Assembly (NCBI GenBank): GCA_040224245.1
Contig: JBEGIR010000042.1
Coordinates: forward strand, 1-49,953
Origin: Puniceicoccaceae bacterium
GTDB taxonomy: Bacteria > Verrucomicrobiota > Verrucomicrobiia > Opitutales > JAFGAQ01
DNA: 49,953 bases
Reading direction: 5' to 3'
The notes under the pieces are model-generated. The model saw only the letters and a list, made by a program, of their open reading frames with translations, did not search any database and was not told where the DNA came from. The position numbers and the translations under genes are program-made. Shown here one piece after another: positions 40,441 to 49,332 of the stretch (position 1 is the stretch's first letter; each line of letters starts with the position of its first letter).

Positions 40441-41388
40441 ATGAGTAGCCTCCGTGTCGCCACCCATTCAATTCAGGAAAACCTGATCCAGCAACTCAAC
40501 CAAAACCAGCGTACGCTCGCATCGCTGCAAAAGCAGCTTGCCAGTGGTCGACGTGTCTCCATGCCCGAAGACGATCCCGTGATCATGGGTCGCACCATCC
40601 GGCGCGAGGCAGAGAAGACCGAACTGAGCCAATATCAGACCAACAATACCCTCGCGCGCAGCATCGTTAGTTCATCAGAGCTTCACCTCAACCAGCTGCG
40701 CGACCTTGCGGACCTCGCACTGGGAATTGCAAATTCTGTCGGCGATTCCACTACGGATGTGGAACTGGATGGCTATCGAAGCCAGCTGGATGAGATCCTC
40801 AACCAATCCCTCGATATGGCGAACGGCAAAATCGATGGTGATTATCTCTTCGCTGGCGTGGATTATGGGCAGCCCCCTTATTCCATCAACGACAATGGCA
40901 CGCCCAACGACCCAAGCGATGATACAATCGACTACAACGGAAGCCCTACCGATCCGTCCGATCCCAATTTCACTCAGGCGGAGACTTATGTCGGGAACAA
41001 TACCCGTATGGCCGCACGTCTCAATCCTGAGTACAATGAAGATATTCAAAACATGCTTCAGGGGCTGCTGGATCTCCGGAACTCCTTCGACACCAACATT
41101 GCTCCGTTCAGCGCCAGCAACGTCAAAACCATTGTCAGTGAAATTGAAGATGCCGATGATCGCATCGTGATTGCCAGTTCAGATCTGATCACCAAACAAA
41201 TGCGTCTCGAACTTGCCAGTCGTTCGGACGAAGCCCTTTACAACCAGCTCGATGCATCCATCTCCGGAGAAGTCGGTATCGACTTTACCCAACTGGCCGT
41301 CAAGATGAAACAGACCGAGACCTCCTATCAAGCCGCGCTGGCAAGCTCGAGCCGCATCCTAAATCTCTCGCTACTGAACTACATTTAA
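40441..41388 (+). CDS. flgL: Flagellar hook-associated protein 3 FlgL
   Basis: 315 residues. The flagellin-like N-terminus SIQENLIQQLNQNQRTLASLQKQLASGRRVSMPEDDPVIMGRTIRREAE and C-terminus LASRSDEALYNQLDASISGEVGIDFTQLAVKMKQTETSYQAALASSSRILNLSLLNYI pair as a coiled coil; GDYLFAGVDY is the family motif before the central domain. At about residues 147-180 there is an Asn/Asp/Pro-rich insertion (NDNGTPNDPSDDTIDYNG and SPTDPSDPNFTQ). Forms the adaptor between FlgK and flagellin. Last gene of the flagellar block. Confidence 0.93.
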   Translation: MSSLRVATHSIQENLIQQLNQNQRTLASLQKQLASGRRVSMPEDDPVIMGRTIRREAEKTELSQYQTNNTLARSIVSSSELHLNQLRDLADLALGIANSVGDSTTDVELDGYRSQLDEILNQSLDMANGKIDGDYLFAGVDYGQPPYSINDNGTPNDPSDDTIDYNGSPTDPSDPNFTQAETYVGNNTRMAARLNPEYNEDIQNMLQGLLDLRNSFDTNIAPFSASNVKTIVSEIEDADDRIVIASSDLITKQMRLELASRSDEALYNQLDASISGEVGIDFTQLAVKMKQTETSYQAALASSSRILNLSLLNYI

Positions 41389-41462
41389 GGTTAGCCTGGA
41401 GTAGCGGGGGTACAGCAACCGAGCGACCCCATATCCGTGCAAGACAACCAACTGCCAATCCA

Positions 41463-42224
41463 ATGACCATGAAACCTGAAGTGATCGAAACACTCAAGCA
41501 GCGCGCCCTCGCGGGAGACGGCGAAGCCCAATACCAACTCGGCAATGTGTTTGCCCGTGGAGAAAGTGGAGGAGTCGACCTCGCTCAGGCAGCGGAGTGG
41601 TATCGCAAAGCGGGTGAGCAGGGCCATGCGGATGCACTCTGCAACTATGCCTTTCTGCTGCACGCCGGTGAAGGCGTCGCCAAAAATGAGGAAAAAGCGT
41701 ATGAACTCTTTGAAGCAGCTGCGAATCAGGGGCAGGTACAGGCACAGCTCAATCTCGGAATTCTCTCTGCCAACGATGCCAACTCTGACACAGAGCGCAT
41801 GCTGCACTGGTTTCGGATCGCGGCCAACAATGGCAGTGCCGAAGCATCCTACAATCTGGGCATGCTCTACTTCGAAGGAAAGCGAGTGCCACAGGACTAC
41901 GCCTCCGCGTTCAAGTACTTTGTACAATCCGCAGAGGCGGGCTACGCACAGGGCGAGTATAGCGTGGGATTCTGTTTTTCCAAGGGACTGGGAACTGAAA
42001 AAGATGCGAGCCAGGCTGCGGCATTTTTCAAACGGGCAGCCGAGAAAGGCCACGCCAGTGCCCAGTACAACCTCGGACTGCATTTTGAATACGGTGAAGG
42101 TGTCGATGCGGTCGATACTGACGAAGCCATATTCTGGTTTCAAAAGGCAGCCAATCAGGGTCATCCGCGCGCAGACGAAGCCATACAACTACTCGAAGCA
42201 GGCGATTCCGACTCCAACTCCTGA
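41463..42224 (+). CDS. Sel1-repeat (TPR-like) protein
   Basis: 253 residues without signal peptide, made of about six Sel1-like repeats of 36 residues: ALAGDGEAQYQLGNVFARGES; AGEQGHADALCNYAFLLHAGEGV; AANQGQVQAQLNLGILSA; AANNGSAEASYNLGMLYFEGKRV; SAEAGYAQGEYSVGFCFSKGLG; AAEKGHASAQYNLGLHFEYGEGV; and a final AANQGHPRADEAIQLLEAG. Such solenoids bind other proteins. It lies 74 bases after flgL, so it could be read with the flagellar genes, but no flagellar partner is implied by the sequence. No Shine-Dalgarno at the start. Confidence 0.92.
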   Translation: MTMKPEVIETLKQRALAGDGEAQYQLGNVFARGESGGVDLAQAAEWYRKAGEQGHADALCNYAFLLHAGEGVAKNEEKAYELFEAAANQGQVQAQLNLGILSANDANSDTERMLHWFRIAANNGSAEASYNLGMLYFEGKRVPQDYASAFKYFVQSAEAGYAQGEYSVGFCFSKGLGTEKDASQAAAFFKRAAEKGHASAQYNLGLHFEYGEGVDAVDTDEAIFWFQKAANQGHPRADEAIQLLEAGDSDSNS

Positions 42225-42367
42225 GAACAGGATTTGTACTCACTGCGTCTGACTCCAAATTGGAGGGGTGCGGTGAAAATTTGCCGACCTACCCAATGAT
42301 TCACCCGATTCTTTTCATGTTCGGTTGATTTCCAGCGGAGCCTTTCGTTTACTGGATCAAATTTCAT

Positions 42368-43405
42368 ATGAAAGGTTTTCGTTTTGCCGCCACCCTGGGT
42401 TCTGTCGTCCTGCTGTTTTTTTTGCTGAAACTCGGCAGAGACCTGCTGTTGCCCTTCGTCTATGCACTGTTCATCTGGTATTTGATCAATGTGGTTACCT
42501 ACGCCTTTCGTTCGATCAAATACGAACAATTTCGCATGCCCACTCCGATCTGCTTCCTGCTCTCGGTATCGAGCATCCTTGGCATCGGCTCGATGGTCGT
42601 GCGCATCCTTTCATCCAATATTTCAAGCATCGCCAGCGGTTCTGGTGTGTACCGCGAAAAGGTGGGTTCCGTGGTTTCCCGCCTGTTCAGACTCGCAGAA
42701 CTGCCCGAACCTGAAAGCCTTTCCGCCCTGCTCAGGGATATCGATCTGAGCAAATTCATGTCCGATGTGGCGCTGAGTCTCACCAGTGTGGCGAGCAGTA
42801 CCGGACTCATCCTGATCTACCTGATTTTTCTCTTCCTCGAACAGAAGAGCTTCTCCAATAAACTCAAAGCACTCGCAAAGGCCCCCGACCAGGAGCAGAA
42901 CATCCTTCGCCTCATCCGTAAAATTCAGTCTGATATTCGCCTCTACATCGGCATCAAGACCTTCACCAGTGCACTCACCGGAATCTTGAGCTACCTCATC
43001 ATGAGCGCTGTGGACCTGCAATTTGCCAGTTTCTGGGCGTTGTTGATCTTCCTGCTCAACTATATCCCAAGTGTCGGCTCCATTCTTGCCACCATTTTCC
43101 CATCCCTGCTCGCCCTGATGCAGTTTGACCTCAGTGGCCGATTTTTTGTGATCGCCGGAGGAGTCACCATTCTTCAGTTCATCATCGGCAATCTGCTTGA
43201 ACCTCGACTGATGGGAAATTCGCTCAACCTGAGTCCGCTGGTCATCCTGTTTTCCCTCACCTTCTGGGGGGCCATGTGGGGTATCCCCGGTGCGTTCCTC
43301 TGTGTTCCCATTATGGTGATTCTGATGATTGTGCTCTCACACTTTCCCTCGACACAACCGATCGCGATCATGATGTCCAGGGACGGCTACGTCACCAAGA
43401 GCTAG
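42368..43405 (+). CDS. AI-2E/PerM-family permease
   Basis: 345 residues, about eight transmembrane helices. Opening: GSVVLLFFLLKLGRDLLLPFVYALFIWYLINVV. The middle is a soluble helical domain; the end has the family signature: ALTGILSYLIMSAVDLQFASFWALLIFLLNYIPSVGSILATIFPSLLALMQF, then GNLLEPRLMGNSLNLSPLVILFSLTFWGAMWGIPGAFLCVPIMVILMIVL. The N-P-L-E-P-R-like GNLLEPRLMG is the most conserved segment. The name comes from YdgG/TqsA; actual substrates vary and include Na+/H+ exchange in some members. Single gene. Confidence 0.92.
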   Translation: MKGFRFAATLGSVVLLFFLLKLGRDLLLPFVYALFIWYLINVVTYAFRSIKYEQFRMPTPICFLLSVSSILGIGSMVVRILSSNISSIASGSGVYREKVGSVVSRLFRLAELPEPESLSALLRDIDLSKFMSDVALSLTSVASSTGLILIYLIFLFLEQKSFSNKLKALAKAPDQEQNILRLIRKIQSDIRLYIGIKTFTSALTGILSYLIMSAVDLQFASFWALLIFLLNYIPSVGSILATIFPSLLALMQFDLSGRFFVIAGGVTILQFIIGNLLEPRLMGNSLNLSPLVILFSLTFWGAMWGIPGAFLCVPIMVILMIVLSHFPSTQPIAIMMSRDGYVTKS

Positions 43406-43550
43406 ACAAAGCGTGATGCCGCAGCATGCCTTCTGGGGCTGATCCAATTCGATGTAGGATCTGTCAACGTTTTTTACGCTGGATGAAAAAAATGTATATC
43501 TGGCGAATTCGCTAAAACCCAACCAAATCTGCCGATTTAACAGGGTAAGC

Positions 43551-43763
43551 ATGAATTCAGACTACCAACATTCGAGTGAAGGACTTTTGCTTCTGATCAA
43601 GAATCTGCAGTCGAACCGAACCTACCGCAAATTCAAGGAGCGTCGGCTTGCTTCGCCTCACGTGAAGGATGACATTCCTCTCGAAGAAGATGCTGATCAG
43701 AAGAAATGGGACAACATGCTTGAGGAATGCCTGAGCCGTCTCGAAGAAGACGCACTGCTCTGA
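43551..43763 (+). CDS. Small charged protein, unknown function
   Basis: 70 residues: MNSDYQHSSEGLLLLIKNLQ, then SNRTYRKFKERRLASPHVKD, then an acidic tail with CLSRLEEDAL. Basic middle, acidic end, predicted helical, no signal peptide, no cysteine pairs. AGGG lies ahead of the ATG, and TTTACG-16-TATATC (43473-43500) is a possible promoter. I do not recognise a family; it could be a real small protein or chance. Confidence 0.5.
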   Translation: MNSDYQHSSEGLLLLIKNLQSNRTYRKFKERRLASPHVKDDIPLEEDADQKKWDNMLEECLSRLEEDALL

Positions 43764-43796
43764 GCAGGCAGAGTGCTTCAGCCGACCGAATCCAAA

Positions 43797-44342
43797 TCAG
43801 GAAAGGTGCTTTTTGGGCTCAAAATCGGGTCGAAGGATTTGTGCTTTGGGAACATCAATGGACACCTCCCGACCCAGAAAATCGAGCAGCACGCGGATGC
43901 GATCCGTCGCCGGAACGTAAGTTTGAACGATCGCATGCAACTCAGCAAAGGGTCCTTCCGCCAGTAGCACGGATTCCCCCGGTTGCGGATCGGGGTCTGG
44001 AATTTCTTTAATTTCTTCGGAAAAGCAAGGCTGCAGTTCCTCAATAAAAGCGGGCGTCAGTGACGGGATGCGCTCTCCATACTTCACCACATGTCGAATC
44101 CCCTGCATTGCGAGGATGTGGCGCAGGTGCTGATGGATTTCACAGTACACAAACAAATAGCCGGGAAACAGCGGCTCCACAAACCGCACAACGCCTCGGC
44201 GGGTTTTTTTTCGATAAGCGATCCGTGGACAAAAGGTCACAAGCCCGGCACGTGCCTTGAGATTGGCTGCAGCAATGTGCTCGCGTTTGGGCTGTGTTGT
44301 AAAGCAGTACCACTGCTCCTGAGGTTCTTCCGCCATATCCAT
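43797..44342 (-). CDS. NusG-family transcription factor (specialised paralogue, RfaH-like)
   Basis: 181 residues. The NGN domain QWYCFTTQPKREHIAAANLKARAGLVTFCPRIAYRKKTRRGVVRFVEPLFPGYLFVYCEI, with GIRHVVKYGERIPSLTPAFIEEL, is typical of RfaH-type paralogues rather than housekeeping NusG. The end carries a KOW-like domain (GESVLLAEGPFAELHAIVQTYVPATDRIRVLLDFLGREVSIDV). NusG itself is usually next to secE/rplK; here it is alone, so a paralogue acting on selected operons (often polysaccharide or secretion clusters) is likely. No ops-like element is recognisable upstream. Convergent with the small protein gene. Confidence 0.88.
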   Translation of the reverse strand: MDMAEEPQEQWYCFTTQPKREHIAAANLKARAGLVTFCPRIAYRKKTRRGVVRFVEPLFPGYLFVYCEIHQHLRHILAMQGIRHVVKYGERIPSLTPAFIEELQPCFSEEIKEIPDPDPQPGESVLLAEGPFAELHAIVQTYVPATDRIRVLLDFLGREVSIDVPKAQILRPDFEPKKHLS

Positions 44343-44457
44343 AGCTTAGTCACAGACGGAGCGGTCGCGTCAAGTGGATATCCCTTTGCTTTGATCTGAA
44401 GCGGATGATCGCTGTGTATACCCTCACTCCCGCAAACCGGACCAACGCTTCAACGTC

Positions 44458-44988
44458 CTACCCGTCCGTTGCAGTGCGGATGACATGCTCACGCAGAATC
44501 GGAAGCAGGGAATCCAGTTCGATACGGTCCCCCGGGCGAATCCCCTTTCCCTTGAACCAGCCGCGATTGGTTTCCAGTGCAAACTGAATCTCGCGACTGT
44601 TTGAGACGACACTGTTCTGATTGTTGGGAAAGAGCGCATGGATCTCCCGAATCGTTCCGGATGCATCAATGTAGGCGATGTCCAGGGGGATCCAGGTGTC
44701 TTTCATCCAGAAACTGCGACGCTCCGGACGATCAAAGACAAAGAGCATGCCATGGTTCTCCGGCAGGGATTCCCGCTTCATCAAGCCGCGCGCCTGTGTT
44801 GCCCGCGTCAACGCAAGCTCAATCTCAAGTGCATGCCCTGCAACGTTCAGGGTGATCGTGTCACCCGGTTTCCAGCCAGACTTCCGGTCTGCATTGGCAC
44901 ACGATACGCAAAGTCCTGAAATGCCGAGCAACAACAGGCTCAGTCCAAACCATTTCAGCTGGTGAATGCATTGACTCATGGGTCGCAA
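44458..44988 (-). CDS. DUF192 exported protein
   Basis: 176 residues. Hydrophobic start (LKWFGLSLLLLGISGLCVSCANADR) suggests an exported or lipid-anchored protein, though the lipobox is not canonical. The DUF192 core is LNVAGHALEIELALTRATQARGLMKRESLPENHGMLFVF, then FWMKDTWIPLDIAYIDASGTIREIHALFPNN, then QFALETNRGWFKGKGIRPGDRIEL. The family's structure is known, its function is not. ATG 44979 (MSQCIH) is an alternative start. Divergent from the M24 peptidase by 38 bases, so the two may share a promoter region. Confidence 0.87.
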   Translation of the reverse strand: MRPMSQCIHQLKWFGLSLLLLGISGLCVSCANADRKSGWKPGDTITLNVAGHALEIELALTRATQARGLMKRESLPENHGMLFVFDRPERRSFWMKDTWIPLDIAYIDASGTIREIHALFPNNQNSVVSNSREIQFALETNRGWFKGKGIRPGDRIELDSLLPILREHVIRTATDG

Positions 44989-45026
44989 GCTAGCAGGATT
45001 GCACCTATTTGCAACGCACGAAATCC

Positions 45027-46166
45027 ATGAGCACTTCGCAATTGCCTCTACTGATCTACGCCAACCCGGAATTCGTCTCTGACCTGTATTACCTGACGGG
45101 TCTGATGACGCCTGACCCCTACATCCTGCTGCAAAGCGGAGAGCAAACCACGATTGCCGTCAGTCCACTTGAGTATGGACGCGCCGTCAAGGAGGCTCGG
45201 GTCGACCAGGTCATCGATATCGCAACCCTCTCCAAGCGCAACGAACCCCTGCAGGCGAAAGGCCTGAGTCCGGAGGCCGCCACCATCTGCAACCTCCTGG
45301 CCGATCAACTCCTGACGCAGGTGCAGGTCACCCGTGACTTTCCCTTCTACCTCGCCGAAGAACTGCGCAGCACCGGGGTACAGCTACAACCCTACCCTCA
45401 TGCGATGCTCACCCAGCGCATGCTTAAAAGCCAGGAAGAGGTTGCACACATTCGCGATTCCATTCGCATCACCCAATGCTGCCTTGAGCGGGTTGAGCAA
45501 ATTCTCGGAGAAGCAACAATCGAAACTGGCATGCTCAAGTGGAACGGAGACTGGCTTACCTCCGAAGTGGTGCACCGCGAAATCGAACAGACCTGTATTT
45601 GCCACAATGCCATGGCTGGGCATCCCATCGTGGCAGGGGGCGACCAGGCCTGTGATCCACATGAGCGAGGTCACGGCGTTCTTTACGCAAACCAGCTGAT
45701 CATCGTCGACATTTTCCCACGATCCAAAGCGCATGGATACTGGGGCGATCTCACGCGCACCTTCCTTAAGGGGAAACCCACCACAGAGCAAACCCGGCTG
45801 GTCAAAACCGTTGCGGAAGCGCAAAAACGCGCAATCGACGCCATCGCCTCTGGCAGCATCACTGGCAAAATCCACGCTGAGGTCGAAGCCATTTTTGAGC
45901 GCGAAGGTTACCGGACAGAACAGAAAAACGGAACTTATCAGGGTTTTTTCCATGGAACCGGCCACGGGTTCGGACTCGATATCCACGAACCTCCCCGCCT
46001 CGGCAAACAGCAAACGCTTGTGCTTGAGGCCGGCATGGTAGTCACCGTCGAACCCGGCCTCTACTACCCGGGAATCGGAGGCTGCCGCATCGAAGATGAC
46101 GTGTGGGTCACCCAAAACGGTTGTGAAGTGCTTTCAGACTACCCGTATGGCTGGATTTTGAGTTGA
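45027..46166 (+). CDS. M24-family Xaa-Pro-type aminopeptidase
   Basis: 379 residues from ATG 45027 (a TTG at 45009 is possible but unneeded). N-terminal non-catalytic domain (LPLLIYANPEFVSDLYYLTGLM...TTIAVSPLEYGRAVKEARVDQV), then the pita-bread domain: LIIVDIFPRSKAHGYWGDLTRTFL supplies two metal-binding Asp, GTGHGFGLDIHEPPRLG the His, and VVTVEPGLYYPGIGGCRIEDDVWV two Glu. These are the five metal ligands of M24 peptidases; no signal peptide, so cytoplasmic. Removes residues before proline from short peptides, probably for peptide recycling. Confidence 0.92.
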   Translation: MSTSQLPLLIYANPEFVSDLYYLTGLMTPDPYILLQSGEQTTIAVSPLEYGRAVKEARVDQVIDIATLSKRNEPLQAKGLSPEAATICNLLADQLLTQVQVTRDFPFYLAEELRSTGVQLQPYPHAMLTQRMLKSQEEVAHIRDSIRITQCCLERVEQILGEATIETGMLKWNGDWLTSEVVHREIEQTCICHNAMAGHPIVAGGDQACDPHERGHGVLYANQLIIVDIFPRSKAHGYWGDLTRTFLKGKPTTEQTRLVKTVAEAQKRAIDAIASGSITGKIHAEVEAIFEREGYRTEQKNGTYQGFFHGTGHGFGLDIHEPPRLGKQQTLVLEAGMVVTVEPGLYYPGIGGCRIEDDVWVTQNGCEVLSDYPYGWILS

Positions 46167-46264
46167 GCAAGTTTCACACAAAGCGCCCTGCAGCCACTGA
46201 TTTTGCACGTTCTGCTACACCCTTGTCACGAACGGCCAGGACTCACGCATTGATCTAACCCTCA

Positions 46265-48976
46265 TCACGACATTCTCGATGGGTCGGTGTCGACCTGCAG
46301 GGGCAGTTCGAACCAAAACTGTGATCCTTTGCCGATTTCACTTTGCATTCCAATATCGCCGCCAAGAAGGTCGACCAGTTTCTTGCAAGTCGCCAGCCCA
46401 AGACCCGCTCCCTCAAAATTACGGGTGTAGGTCGAATCCACCTGCGAAAAGGGCTTAAAGAGCTGTTTGTGATTTCTCTCATGAATTCCAATTCCCGTAT
46501 CCTCGACCACAAAGCGAAAGCGGGTCCATCCGGATTCATCATAATTCATGCCAACCGACAGACTGACCCATCCCAGCTGGGTGAATTTGCAGGCATTACT
46601 GAGCAAGTTTTGCAGCAGGCGCGTGAGCATGGAAATATCACAAAACACCTCCAAGCCCGAAGGCAGTGCATACCATCCGTCCATGCCATTGTGAAACTGG
46701 AACTCGAGTCCGAGTTCTGCTTTGCTCATGCCTTCAAACACATTCTGACACAAGTCGTGCAGAGGGATCATGGTGGGTTCTGGTCTGAGTGTGCCCCGAT
46801 CCAGACGAACGTAGTTGAGGATGTTCTCAATCTGATTCAAAAGCTGCCCTCCCGCATCCGCGATGTTCATCAGAAAGGACCGCTGACCCGGATTTTCAAT
46901 CTCGTCCAAAAGCAGATTTGAAAATCCAAGAATTGCATTGAGAGGAGTGCGCATCTCATGGCTCATGACCGCAAGGAATTCATCCTTCGCCCGGTTCGAA
47001 CACTCGGCAGCATCTTTCTTGAGTTTGAGTTCCTGCAAAATCCGTTCCTGCTCAGTCTGGAGGCGTTTTTTCTCCGTGATATCCTCCATGATCGCCAGAA
47101 TGCGGACGACCTCCCCCGTGTGATCCCGAACAGGTGCCGTCGATAGGCTCACCACAATGGGTTCCCCGGATTTGCGCACGCGCGTCACTTCAAGCTGGGA
47201 AAAGGTCTCCCCTTTCAGGATGCGCTGACGCAGAGACTTGACATAAGCATGTTGGTCCTCAGGGACAAACGGCGGAAACCGGCCTACGACTTCATCCCTT
47301 CTCCATCCGAATATTCCGGTTGCTGCATCATTCCAACTCTCCACGCGTCCTTCCGAGTCCGCAGTGATGATCGCCAATGGTGATGACGCGATGATCGCGC
47401 GCTGAAATTCCTCGTTGACGCGTAAAGTGCGCTCACTGATGACCTGGTCCGTGATGATCTCAATATAATTGACAATTCCCCCGATTTTTCCGGGTGCCTC
47501 ATACCATGGTCGGCATTCCCATCGCGCCCAGTCCACTTCACCATTGTCGTGAATCATTGGGTCACGATCCGCCCGGCACACCTCACCCTTCAAAACCCTT
47601 CGATGCACGGCCTTCAATTTTTCCGGTAGGTCTGGAAAAACCTCGTAGTGGTGCTTACCCAGGATGTTATTACCATTGAGTCCAAAGGCGGCCATATACC
47701 GTTCGCTCACATAGACGTAGCGCAAATCACGGTCGTGCACTGCTACCGCACTGTTGGCATGCTCAATGATGTATTGCATGAGGTTGCGTGAATTCCACAG
47801 CTGCGCTTCACTTTCGATCAGCGCTTGTTCCGCCCGCTTTTTGGCAGACACATCCATCGCCACACTGAGCACCGCAGGGCGTCCATTCCATTGGATCGCC
47901 TTTGCCATGACCTCGAGCGGAAAGCGCGACCCATCCTTGCGAAAGTGTTCGACCTCAAACCTGGCACCACCCTCGGACTGTATTTGTTGCAATCGCTTCG
48001 GGATCCCAGCAGCACTCTCTGGAGTATCCAGTTCCTCGAGCTTCACTTCCAAAAATGCAGCCCTGTCTGCATAGCCATGCCATTCGCGCGTGACGCGATT
48101 GGCATAGACAATGTTTCCTTCCGCTTCGTGAATCATTATCGCTGCAGGAGCCGCATCCAGCATTTCTCCCATCAATCCGATGTGTCGTTCCTGATTTCGA
48201 CGACGCGTCAGATCCCGCGCAAAACAGATCACCTGTCCTCCCCGGATATCCTGCCAGGTGGCAGTCACTTCCACCGGAAAGGTCTCTCCATTCTTGCGAA
48301 AGTGTGTGGATTCATAGATTTCCGAACCCTGCTCTATGAGACGTGCGATGCGCATTGCTGCACCATGCCCATCGGTCGATACATCGAGATCCGTGATGGA
48401 TTTGCCGATCAGTTCTTTTCGGGAAAAACCCGACATGCGGCAGTAAGCCTCGTTGACATCAAGAACCAGTCCCAATCGATCCAGCACCCAAAACCCATCT
48501 GCAGTTGTCTGAAGGATGGTTCTCAGGTATGCTTCTCTCTCACGGGTTCGTCGCTCGGCCTCCACACGAGCAGTGATGTCCTGTATCGTACCCACAACCC
48601 TGTGGTGTTCAGCATCGTAGTCAGCGAGAGAATGCACCCATCGGATCGCTCCGTCCGAACAACGTCGGATGCGAAATTGAACATCGTAGGACTGCCCTTG
48701 CTCGATCAGTTCGCGAAGTCGTCGATCCAGGTGAGGGCGATCCTCTGACAGCGGGATTGCTTGAATCTGCGTGACCGAAAGCGATTCTCCCTGCGGGATG
48801 CCATAGATCGTGTAACTCCGTTCCGATGCCTCCACCCGACCCGTTTTCAGATCAATGTTCCACATGCCCAGCCGAGCCAGATTCTGTGCTACCTCGAGTT
48901 CCCGGCGACAGTGCGCAAGCTGCTCCTGCAATCGGCTGATTTCAGCCGTGGCATTGTTCTCAGGTGAAGACGACAT
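46265..48976 (-). CDS. Five-PAS sensor histidine kinase
   Basis: 903 residues from ATG 48976, MSSSPENN (the frame is open 22 codons upstream). A short coiled coil (EISRLQEQLAHCRRELEVAQ) leads into five PAS/PAC units at roughly 30-135, 145-260, 268-385, 398-510 and 525-640 (for example TTADGFWVLDRLGLVLDVNEAYCRMSGF and SSPLAIITADSEGRVESWNDAATGIFGW). HisKA follows with His near 670 (FLAVMSHEMRTPLNAILGFSNLLLDE), then ATPase motifs (NLLSNACKFTQLGW, DTGIGI, GAGLGLATCKKL). No transmembrane segment, no receiver; hence a soluble kinase needing a separate response regulator, not visible here. Possibly divergent control with the LytS-type kinase gene. Confidence 0.93.
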   Translation of the reverse strand: MSSSPENNATAEISRLQEQLAHCRRELEVAQNLARLGMWNIDLKTGRVEASERSYTIYGIPQGESLSVTQIQAIPLSEDRPHLDRRLRELIEQGQSYDVQFRIRRCSDGAIRWVHSLADYDAEHHRVVGTIQDITARVEAERRTREREAYLRTILQTTADGFWVLDRLGLVLDVNEAYCRMSGFSRKELIGKSITDLDVSTDGHGAAMRIARLIEQGSEIYESTHFRKNGETFPVEVTATWQDIRGGQVICFARDLTRRRNQERHIGLMGEMLDAAPAAIMIHEAEGNIVYANRVTREWHGYADRAAFLEVKLEELDTPESAAGIPKRLQQIQSEGGARFEVEHFRKDGSRFPLEVMAKAIQWNGRPAVLSVAMDVSAKKRAEQALIESEAQLWNSRNLMQYIIEHANSAVAVHDRDLRYVYVSERYMAAFGLNGNNILGKHHYEVFPDLPEKLKAVHRRVLKGEVCRADRDPMIHDNGEVDWARWECRPWYEAPGKIGGIVNYIEIITDQVISERTLRVNEEFQRAIIASSPLAIITADSEGRVESWNDAATGIFGWRRDEVVGRFPPFVPEDQHAYVKSLRQRILKGETFSQLEVTRVRKSGEPIVVSLSTAPVRDHTGEVVRILAIMEDITEKKRLQTEQERILQELKLKKDAAECSNRAKDEFLAVMSHEMRTPLNAILGFSNLLLDEIENPGQRSFLMNIADAGGQLLNQIENILNYVRLDRGTLRPEPTMIPLHDLCQNVFEGMSKAELGLEFQFHNGMDGWYALPSGLEVFCDISMLTRLLQNLLSNACKFTQLGWVSLSVGMNYDESGWTRFRFVVEDTGIGIHERNHKQLFKPFSQVDSTYTRNFEGAGLGLATCKKLVDLLGGDIGMQSEIGKGSQFWFELPLQVDTDPSRMS

Positions 48977-49332
48977 ATCAATGGACCGACAGAGGAGTGA
49001 AGTCCTGGATATTTGACATGAGTTGCACGCAACCCAACCCACAACCCTGTCGAAGTGAAAAATGCATACGTCTGGTTATCGGATCAGGATTTGCAAATCT
49101 AAGTGAAATCGCTCAGACCTTCTCCACTTTTCCATTGCACGCCTCCAGATCACCGTTCACAGGGCCAGCACAACCGTTCATCGAATGGAGAATGCGCATG
49201 CTTCCCCACTCAACTAGATTGGTGATATTTGATGAAACAGACGCGCTTCCAGCCACCACACCGAAGCAAAGTTGCACTGCAAGCGTATGCCCGTATGATG
49301 CGCCTGCATACCGTTGATCCCCAATTCCACTG
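48977..49332. other. Divergent intergenic region between two sensor kinase genes
   Basis: 356 bases between the minus-strand PAS kinase and the plus-strand LytS-type gene. Probably contains both promoters, but I could not pick convincing -35/-10 pairs or palindromes. The short frames here have no recognisable composition. Confidence 0.5.
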
